Shown here one piece after another: positions 55,504 to 64,000 of a stretch of DNA of 64,000 nt. The translations under genes and the position numbers were made by a program. The stretch is from positions 44,137,948 to 44,201,947 of the forward strand of contig NC_052358.1 of NCBI RefSeq assembly GCF_009727055.1. The letters run 5' to 3'. Position 1 is the stretch's first letter. Every line of letters starts with the position of its first letter. Under the pieces are notes generated by a model. It saw only the letters and a program-made list of their open reading frames with translations, was not told the origin of the DNA and did no database searches. Origin of the DNA: Benincasa hispida. Its lineage: Eukaryota > Streptophyta > Magnoliopsida > Cucurbitales > Cucurbitaceae.

Positions 55504-56795
55504 TTCCCTGATGAGTTGCTGATGTTGGTAGGCATTAATGTTCCATGGTATGCGGACATTGTGAACTTCATAGTTTGCGGCCAAGTACCGGAGGACCATA
55601 CTTACCAGCAGAAGAAGAAACTGAGACATGACGTCAAATTTTATTTCTAGGATGACCCATTCCTATACCGACTTGGACCTGATCACATTCTACGTCGGTG
55701 CGTTACTGAGCACGAAGTCAAGCACATTCTGAAGCTGTGTTATGAGTCCCCTTAAGAAGGACATTTTGGGGGGCAGCGGACTGCCGCAAAGATCTTGCAG
55801 AGTGGCTATTTCTAGCCAACAATGTTTAAGGATGCCCATACCCACATTTTTCAGTGCGATAGATGCCAGAGAACGGGGAATATGTCTAAAAGAAATGAAA
55901 TGCTTTTGACGTCAATCTTAGAGGTTGAATTATTTGATGTTTGGGGAATCGACTTCATGGGCCCATTTCCACCATCAGAAGGTTATCACTACATCCTGGT
56001 CGCGGTTGATTACGTCTCAAAATGGGTTGAGGCCATTGCATGTGCCAAGAATGATGCGGCTACAATGGCGAAGTTTCTAAAGAAAAATATTTTTGCTCGA
56101 TTTGGGACGCCACGGGCCTTAATCAGCGATGAGAGATCTCACTTCATCAATAGCATAATCACCAACCTGTTGACTAAATTTAACGTCAGCCATAGAGTAA
56201 CAACCGCTTATCACACACAGACTAATGGGCAGTCAGAGATTTCTAACCAAGAGATCAAAACTATCTTGGAGAAGGTAGTCAATACCTCTAGGAAGGATTG
56301 GTCGCCCAAGCTTGATGAGGCATTATGAGCATACGGGACTGCCTATAAAACACAAATTGGAATGTCCCCGTATGCCCTGGTCTTTGGAAAAGCTTGTCAT
56401 CTTCCGTTCAAGTTGGAACATAAGGCGATGTGGGCCTGTAAGAAGCTGAAGTTTGATTTAGCAAGTGCGAGGAAAGTCTGGAAGCTGCAACTGAACAGCT
56501 AATCGAATGGCAACGGGACACCTATGAAAATGCCAAGATCTATAAGGAGAAAACCAAGAAGTGGTATGACGACCGCATAAATGATCGAACATTCGTCGAA
56601 GGTCAACAGGTATTATTATTTAATGCACGTTTGCGATTGTTCCTAGGGAAGTTGAAGTCTCGCTGGTTTGGGTCGTTCCGAATCAAGACTATCTTTCCCC
56701 ACGGTGCAGTGGAACTAACAACTTTAGACGGGAACAACACATTTAAAGTCAATGGTCAACGAATTAAGCCTTACTACAGAGGAGACATAGATTGA
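55504..56795 (+). pseudogene. Athila-like integrase (element C)
   Basis: An HHCC-type zinc module (EGHFGGQRTAAKIL, then [11 protein letters not shown] at about 55850) is followed by the core: [17 protein letters not shown] (first D at 55951), [12 protein letters not shown] (second D at 56128) and [13 protein letters not shown] with E at 56236, 36 residues on. D-D-x35-E is therefore conserved. The C-terminal part reads [40 protein letters not shown] and INGQRIK-like VNGQRIKPYY, ending at TGA 56795. Stops at about 55648, 55753, 55813 and 56326 and a frame change near 56480 disable it. The enzyme would insert the cDNA into chromosomal DNA. Confidence 0.9.
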
Positions 56796-58219
56796 CGCAT
56801 GGATACCATTGACTTGGGCAAGCAGTTGTGGGATAACATTGACTTGGGCAATGCAAAGAGGGGTGCAATGTGGGATAACAAGAGACACCTTGCGTCCATT
56901 ACACTCAACTGCATTGTGTTGAGGGGTGTGTTGTGCGGTTATGTATCCTTTGCCCGTCCTTAGTGAAAATGCACTATGCTGAGGTAGTGTTGCGCTGGTA
57001 GAAATACCATGCGCCCGATCCTCCAGAAATGCGTTGAATTAAGGGGTGTGTTGCGGGGATGCATGCATTGTTGCCCGTCCTCAGCAAAAATGTATTTGCG
57101 TTAATGAAAGCGCGGTGTTAGTTTTTTTTAATCGTGCACCCATCTAAATCAAATTCAAAATATAATTTCAATTCATTATTTTTTTGAGTTAGCTAAATTC
57201 TTTGATTCTTTGTACAGGCCAAAAAATTTTTATTGCGTTATTTGTAATTATTTGTATACTTAGTTAATTTTCAATACAACTAAGTAACAATTCTCTCTAT
57301 ATGCCTGTGCCTCTTCTTTATCATCCTTTGTCAACTATGCGATATTCTTAATCTTTCTTTTTGCGTTATTTATTGCGCTGCCATGATGTATAATATGCAT
57401 TCACTTAGAAACATTTCCCACACTTTGTAATTTCTAACTAACACTTAGTTAATTCGTAGCTTAGCAATGCTTTACCTTTTACCCTTCAAAATTTTGCTCA
57501 AACATTCTTTTTGAAATTTTTTTCTAAGTGTTTGTCTATTCTGTCCAAACAACGCAATGAGAACCTTGCGCATCTCTAACTTTGGGGGTGGGGAAGGTCT
57601 GAGCAGATGAGATCAAAAGTATGTGGTCATTAAGAAAAATGCGTTCATTTTTCATTTAAAAAAGAAAACATTTTCATATCAACTCCAATGTCAGCGCAAG
57701 GGAAAACCCAAAAACATTCCCAACCTGATAAGAGTTAGTTGTGAAAGGAGCCTGCTCGTAGTTGGATGTTCACATGACACCCGTGGGAGCAAGCCAAAAC
57801 GAAGGTGGGTTTCCAAGAATAATGTAATATGAAAAGAGAAAAATGCAAAAGAAAAATAAAAGAAACAAGAGACAACTCCTCTGAAATCTATGAGTTAAAG
57901 TTGAAATTGGCACACAACCGAAGTTTGATGGTCGCATGACACCAAAGTTTGACCACCGCATCTAGATGCATCAAGTTGTTTTGACAAGAAGAGGTAAACA
58001 TTCTTTCTAAAACTAGAAAAGCATTTTTGAGCAGAAATTTGTAGTATAGAAGAATAAAGTAAGGCTTTGATTTGAATTAGCAAGGATAGAAGGAAATTGC
58101 GTTGTTGAGTAATGTGCCTAAGTGGAGCATTCAGAGCAACCAATCGACGCAAAAATTTAGGATAGGAATTGAGCATTATTGCCTTAGTAGAAGATATGCT
58201 TGAGGACAAGCGTATATCT
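56796..58219 (+). other. 3' non-coding region of element C with short repeats
   Basis: At 56800-57110 are diverged repeats of about 80-90 bp (AATGCGTTGA, GGGGTGTGTTG, GCCCGTCCT). A second purine tract TTTGGGGGTGGGG lies at about 57582. The TGCTCGTAGTTGGATG motif lies at 57753. No open frame is convincing; the small ones at 57623 and 57895 are chance. Confidence 0.7.
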
Positions 58220-58232
58220 AAATTTGGGGGTG
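58220..58232 (+). promoter_or_regulatory. Polypurine tract of element C
   Basis: AAATTTGGGGGTG directly precedes the LTR start TGATAACTTG. It primes plus-strand cDNA in this class. The same tract precedes LTR B at 41394. Confidence 0.85.
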
Positions 58233-61200
58233 TGATAACTTGTAGAAATACAAGTTATTTATACTGCCTTATGTAGATATTGCAGCCAAAAGAGAGGAAA
58301 GTTGCGTCAATTGTATGGAAATAGGCTAAGAAATACAAGAATTATAAATTGTCATCAATACACCCATTAACACCATTGCGATGGTAGAAAAGAATATTTC
58401 AAGTCTGTTTTGCAGAAAATCCAGTCACCGTATACGCTCATGGTTCAAGAGAGAAAGATTAACGCATCTACGTCACATTGCGCCCATGATTCAGGAATGA
58501 AAAAACGATCAACGCAATGATGGCGCATGCGACAATCGATCAAGAGCTTTGCGATCAATGCAACTTCAACCGCATGCAGTAATAAAAAACAACACCGCAT
58601 GTAGGCACACGATCGAAAGATGTGTAATGGTAAAACTAATTTCTTATTATGCATGCACCGAGATGTTAGATAATGTGCTACAAGCCATAAACTTGTTGGA
58701 TAAAGAATTTGAGCTATATAGTTATGCACACACAAGATACAAGTCCATTGATATGCACTAATGACCTAACTTGACTCAATTCATGCAATACTACTTCTAG
58801 ATATGCGTTATTAATGGATGTTCTTGTAGTATGTTGTGCATTATCACAAGTTTCCTTGCGTTGGAACCAAGTATAATTCTACCATAAGTTTCTCGATGTG
58901 ATCCGAGGTCGAACACAGGGACTGTTTGAGGTTATTGCGTTATGTTTATGGTACATGCGACCAGGTTTTTCAATTTAATAAAAGTATTTGTGTACAAGTA
59001 TATAAAGTTGTGATAAAGTAAAGGAAAGCAGTAAAAATGTGATAATAAAATAAAATGCAGTAAACCTAAGCTAAGAGGGTATAAGATACAGGCGATATGA
59101 TACAAAATACTGAGGGAAAGGCTGGCTGTGATGACTATACACAGATCATGTGATGCGATGGCAAGTCTTATGTACGAAGCAGAAAGAGGAAGATAACTAA
59201 TATAAACATCGCAAGTTCCTTAATTGCGTTAAAGTTATAAGTACGGTTCCGTTTTTCCCTTAGCGTACACCTTTCAGTGATCAGCTGCATTCCCACATGT
59301 CTGTGGTGAAACAGAGACGAACGTAAGAAATGCAAGGTTGCTTCCATTCCTGGAAGTACTACTCGCTCTAGTTAACGCATTCTTCTAACATTCTCTCGAT
59401 AGATCAAAATGACATCTTCACTTCTGCTCTCAGAGGTGAAGATGTCGTCTAGCGTGCTTTACCTAAACGCAATTATTTCTCTCTAACATAGATTAAGTAC
59501 TCGTTTAATTCATATTGACTACCAGGGGATTAAGAACACTTCATGAAGAAAATGATAAACGGAGGAACGGAAATAGACAGAGAAGTGGTAATGAAAACAA
59601 TCGAGACATTCAATATATCAATTTAGCGTCTGATACATGGTGTGTGAATGAAGAGACAAAGAAGATGAGATACAATGATGAAAAGAGATAGAAACAAATA
59701 CAAACAAGCGCCAACGTCTTGGCACCAATTTGGATGGAGATTTGCTTGCCGGAATGGATGGATCGTGTGGAAGGATGAGCTTCCCTCTCAAGCTTACTCA
59801 ACTGGTAGCAGGGATCTGAGTATAGAGCTTCGTGGCGGGGATCTGGCAGATTAACACTGAGACTCACCTCTTGGCCTTGTCTTTTCTTCTTCTCGGATTT
59901 CTCTAGTTTAACACTCAGCTCAGCCTTTTTCTCAATATAATAGCAGCAAATAGCCCTGTTTCAAGTAGCATTTTTTTTTTTTTTTTTTTGTGAATTCTAT
60001 GGGGTATTTATAGGTGAAGATCTTTGACTCCGTCCTTGTGGTCCTCACTTGTTGTTATGGAAATTCCGAAGATGGAGGGATATTATCCCTTCGGTTATGC
60101 AATTAGACCGTCAAATCTGCACAACCGTTAGGCATATACGTGGCATAATCCTCCATATTTGCGTTGCTCAGTTGCATCTTTCGATCGAGTGTTCGCATGC
60201 AGTGTTGTTTTTATTACCGCATGCGATTGAAAGTCAGCTCTGTATCGACTGTCGCATTGTGCCGTCACTGCGTAATCGTCTTTTCATTGTTAATTGATGG
60301 GCGCAATGTGACAGAGATGCGTTGTCAGTTTGTTTTGAGCCTTAATCGCAAGCAGTGACTTGGTTTCCTGCAAAACAGAGTAGAAATCTCCTTTTCTTCC
60401 ATCTCAATGATGTTAGTGGGTGTAATTGTGATAATTCAGAATTATTGTGTTTCTAAGCTAATTTTCTTACAATTGGCACATATTTATTCTCTTTTGGCCG
60501 TAATATCTAGATAAGGCAGTATAAATAACTTGTATTTCTACAAGTTATCAAGATGCAAATGTGCAACACAATCACAGAGGATTTTGACACGTGTACAACT
60601 AACCGTTGTGCATTTTCGACGAATTGATTGCATAACAGAAGGAATATTTATTCAACCATTCTTGAAATTTCCATAACAATAAAGTGTGGACCACACGGCA
60701 GAGAGTCAGAGCATTCATCTAATACCCTCAGAGAATTCACTAAAAGATATACTTGATATGAGGGATAATTGATACGAGGCTATTGAGAGAGAGGTTGATC
60801 TGAGTGTTGATTGGAGAAGATCTGGGAAGAAAGAGACAAGGCCGAGAGGTGAGTCTCAGGGCAGAATCATTCCAAATCTCCACCGTGAAGCTCTGTACCT
60901 AGATCAACTCTATCGGTTGAGCAAGCCTGAGAGGGAAGCTCATCCTTCCATTCATTCCAAACACCAGCAAGCGATTTCTCCATCCAGATCTGTGTCAAGA
61001 TGTTGGCACTCTTTTGTATCTATTTCTTACTCTTATTCATCAATTGTACTTCATCTTCTTAGTCTAAATCATTCACAACCATGTATCAGATGCTTGATTT
61101 TATAATTAAATGTCATGCTCACTTTCATTTCCACATTTCTGTCTATTTCCGTTCCTCCATTAGTCACTTTCTTCACGATGATTTCTTAATCCCATGGTGA

Positions 61201-62109
61201 TTAATATGAAGTAAACAAGTAACTTAATCTCTGCTAAAGAGATAAAGATGTTTAGCTAAAGCATGCTAGACGACATCTTCACCTGTGAGAGCAGAAGTGA
61301 AGATGCCCTTCTGATCTGTTGAGAGAAGGTTAGAAGAATGCATTAACTAAAGCAAGAAGTACTTCCAGAGATGGAAGCAACCTTGCGTTCACTACGTTCG
61401 TCCCTGTTTCACCATAGAGATGTGGTAAACACGGCCGATCACCGAAAGGTGTACGCCAAGGGAAAACAGAATCGTACTTATATCTTTGACGCAATTAAGA
61501 AACTTGCATTGTTTATATTAATTATCCTTTCTCTTTCTGTTTCGCACATAAGCCTTGCCACCGCATAACACGACCTTTGTATAATCTTCACAGTCAGTCT
61601 CGACCTCGGTATCTTGTATCATGTAACCTATATCTTGTATCATCATAGCTTATGTTTATTTTATCGCAATTTACTTTATTATCACATTTTTATCGCTTAT
61701 CTTTACTTTACTACACAATTTACTTTATCGCATGTGCAAACCACATTTTTATTAAATTTAAAAACCCTCGGTCGCATATATCACGAACGTAATACAGTCA
61801 ACCTAAAACAATCCCTGTGTTCGACCTTGGATCACTACGAGAAACTTGCGGTGAAATTATACTTAGTTTCAACGCAAGGAAACTTGTGACAACGCACAAC
61901 ATACTACAAGAACATTCATTAATAACGCATATCTAGAAGTAGTATCACATAAAGAAAATAAAGTCATCATTCATCTATGCGTTGTATGACATAAGATCAT
62001 AAGAAGATAAATTTTATTCATTCATATTCATATTTGTCCCTATGCTTAAAATAGAAGCATCAATTTTTATGTCAACAAGTTTATGGCATCATCACATTTT
62101 ATGTCATCA
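58233..62109 (+). repeat. 3' LTR of element C, interrupted by an inverted solo LTR
   Basis: The two LTR parts are 58233-58622 and 60556-62109, together about 1.94 kb. They are collinear with 48506-51122 (without its duplication). It ends TATGTCATCA, matching CAAGTCATCA of the 5' LTR. The TATA box region has lost three bases (about 60716-60727). Confidence 0.85.
58623..60550 (-). mobile_element. Solo LTR of the element C family, inverted, AGATG target duplication
   Basis: On the minus strand it starts TGATAACTTGTAG and ends ACCATTACA (1928 bp). AGATG flanks it at 58618-58622 and 60551-60555, exactly. It matches LTR C over most of its length in reverse. A T run lies at about 59971-59990. The exact duplication fixes the true LTR termini of the family and shows that this was an independent later insertion reduced by LTR recombination. 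Confidence 0.92.
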
Positions 62110-62418
62110 CTAAACCCCTTCTCAACCCCTTCATTGCACAATCATTGTAACTCTCGATTTCATCAATTCTATGTTCAACTCCGTCGCATAGGACAAATCT
62201 TGATCAAAACACCATCCACTTCATTTGTTTTCATTACTGTAAGAGAATCAAAGTGACTGTCGCATATTTACATAATAGTCCCTGTGTTCGACCCTGGACT
62301 TACCAGGAAACCTAATAAGGCTTATACTTGGGTCTTGTTAGGAAACCTTGCATGTTCGTCGCATAACACATATCACCGCAAACTCACACCATAATCGCAT
62401 CACAATTTATACCCATCA
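62110..62418 (+). repeat. Last 309 bp of the 3' LTR of element B
   Basis: CTAAACCCCTTCTCAACCCC to ATACCCATCA is collinear with 42753-43061 at the same length and with few substitutions. ACCTA follows directly. It shows where the outer element ends. Confidence 0.9.
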
Positions 62419-62429
62419 ACCTACAGATC

Positions 62430-64000
62430 TATTGGGATTGGTGTCCTAATTCTCCCGGAGTCTCGTTGTTTTGTAAAGACACACATTGTTCAATGAATAA
62501 AATAAATGTTATTTCATTCTGGCATTTACTCATATCCAATAAACAAAGCTCCTTGGTTATCTTATGTGAACTTAAGCATGTATAAGTTATATACAAGTAG
62601 ATCATGCCTTAAGTGATAACCTAAATCGGTCTGTAGTATAAGGATTAAGGTGGGATACCTGATCCTGGTGACACTATGGATACGGCCTGCTTTGTACAGG
62701 TTTACAAGTGTTGTAAACTACTCCAGATGGTAGATCCTTACCGTTCGTGTGGAGACGTGGAGCGGGGTTGTCCTATACAAAGAGTTTGTATGTGACCTAG
62801 ACCACGAGATGACTAGCTCTGCATATAACGCTGTTGATACTAGATACTTGCATCTCACCTAAACAACCATAAGTGACACGACCTCAATCCTGAGTGTTTT
62901 GTGAACTCCTGCTTTTGAGGGCGGTCCTTTAATTAGTATGGGTGAGAGTGGCCAGATTGCCAACTCACATGCCTACCTTTTTGAGACTTGTCTGATCTGG
63001 GAGCTGGAAACTCAATCCACAATATGGAATTCACTTCTTTTCTGAAGCAGGGATAAGTAGAGAGATTGCTCCCTTAAGGGCTAATTTCGGGGCTTGAACA
63101 TAGTGGCCACAACTTCTCTTTGGAAGAGAAGACTCAGTCACAGTAGGACTATGACTTATGTTCATTAGAGGGATCAGTGGTACTTAAGGAGACAAATGTA
63201 ACTACAGGGGCATAACGGTTATTGGCCCAGCTGTACTTACGAGTGATCTGTGAAGGGTTGTCGCACTGCTGATTGGTTAAGATGAACATATAATATATCT
63301 GAAGTGAGGAGAGTTCAGCTGTCGATCTTTAGTGGAGTGCCTGGCAGTTAATGGATGGTGGATCCCGACTAAAGAGTTTAGTCAGTTATTCACGTACTGT
63401 TGAAGCTTCGGATCTACAGGTTCATGAGGTCCCCTTGGTAGCTTGAATTCATGTTGAGGATTAGTTATTGTTGTTGATTTGAAATGTTCAAATTGACAAG
63501 AGGTATTTTGATTATATATGATATAATCGCGTTTTGCAGATGATAAGATACATTAGTGGAGGATTGATGTAAATGAAGATTTACATTGAGTACCATGAAA
63601 TAGAAAAAAACTATGGTTTATATGTTTCATGAGATGAAATATTAAAACTATAGGTTATAATATATAGTATGATAAGTTGGTTATCATTTATGTTTATAAT
63701 AATATTTAATTATTAGATAATTAATACTTTTTCTTTTAAATAACCAAAGTAGTGGGTGGTTATTGGATCATGGTAACCTGGAGTTTAAAAGGAAAGTGTT
63801 TCCTATTTTAAAAAGAAGTTTTTACAAAAGATTGAAAAAATTTTTGAGTTTTCTCTCGACAAAATAGAAACTCGCGGTGGTTGTCAAGTAAATACAATTT
63901 ACTAAATGACGGCTGGGCAAGCTAACGATCATGTAGGTGAAAGCTAAACATCGTGCAGTGTTTACTAAACGATCACATAGCTTTGCTAGACGATCGCTGG
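62430..64000 (+). repeat. Copia LTR of the 2-kb family, cut by the window end
   Basis: It starts TATTGGGATTGGTGTCC (expected TGTTGGG). It is collinear in opposite orientation with 10601-9000: GGGAGCTGGAAACTCAA, TCATTAGAGGGATCAGTGGT, TTAATGGATGGTGGAT and GGGTGGTTATT. It reaches the CGATCATGTAG/CGATCACATAG repeats at 63925-64000. About 0.4 kb should lie beyond the window. Confidence 0.8.

Larger units (their letters stand above)
48506..62109 (+). mobile_element. Athila-like Ty3/gypsy element C, nested in B
   Basis: It comprises a 5' LTR (48506-51122), PBS (51129), gag (51339-52802), an assembly gap, protease end, RT-RNase H, integrase (to 56795), 3' non-coding region, purine tract (58220-58232) and a 3' LTR (58233-62109) split by a solo LTR. 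All domains are in the expected order for Ty3/gypsy. The left flank is B's RT and the right flank is B's LTR, so no target duplication exists. This implies loss of the intervening part of B after insertion. Confidence 0.85.
39958..62418 (+). mobile_element. Athila-like Ty3/gypsy complex (element B) with nested insertions, ACCTA target duplication
   Basis: ACCTA at 39953-39957 is repeated at 62419-62423. In order: LTR start fragment (39958-40090), 3' non-coding internal sequence (40091-41406), a full LTR (41407-43061), PBS, gag, protease, RT start (to 48505), nested element C (48506-62109) and the last 309 bp of a B LTR (62110-62418). The remains imply an LTR-internal-LTR-internal-LTR array reduced by deletions. 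A solo LTR also sits in gag. Without the nested material about 6.5 kb of B remains. Confidence 0.8.

Noticed and set aside
57623..58209. Short frames in the 3' region of element C, considered as an envelope-like gene
   Set aside because: Too short, no membrane segment pattern or start context, and they overlap the conserved non-coding block at 57753.

Overview
This window looks like a repeat-dense, heterochromatin-like stretch of a eudicot plant nuclear genome. The evidence is AT-rich intergenic DNA, long LTR retrotransposons of plant-typical lineages, small inverted-repeat elements and a CACTA terminus. A cucurbit is my guess from the look of the LTRs, but nothing here fixes the species. No intact protein-coding gene is visible, and I found no rRNA, tRNA gene or CRISPR array. 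The only trace of a host gene is a degraded two-exon remnant of a KXDL-motif (BORC-type) protein at 21.1-22.6 kb.

Layout. 1-11 kb: a minus-strand Ty1/copia element that lost its protease/integrase. Its gag is split by a second minus-strand copia element with 2-kb LTRs (4474-10601). 11-26 kb: AT-rich DNA with two copies of a Helitron-like family, several MITEs (one hAT-type with an 8-bp target duplication), a CACTA end, degenerate minisatellites and the KXDL relic. 26-33.3 kb: two copia lineages fused head to tail at about 29495, the second split by an internally deleted Tekay-type Ty3/gypsy element flanked by TATGC. 34.8-36.4 kb: a third Helitron-like copy. 36.4-39.1 kb: a minus-strand Tekay-type segment in which one LTR has internal sequence on both sides.

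39.96-62.42 kb is one nested complex. An Athila-like Ty3/gypsy element (B) is flanked by an exact ACCTA duplication. A 2.2-kb solo LTR sits inside its gag. A second Athila-like element (C) sits inside its reverse transcriptase. An inverted solo LTR of C's own family, flanked by AGATG, sits inside C's 3' LTR. From 62430 a copia LTR begins and runs off the window.

The genes form no host pathway. Gag, protease, RT, RNase H and integrase relics belong to separate retroelements, all with stops, frameshifts or deletions. I found no undescribed biological system. The clearest surprises are assembly artefacts: two back-to-back Tn5 mosaic-end (mate-pair junction adapter) sequences at 40865 and 47355, and lone N bases joining duplicated sequence. 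These interrupt element reading frames and should be fixed before the elements are dated or annotated.
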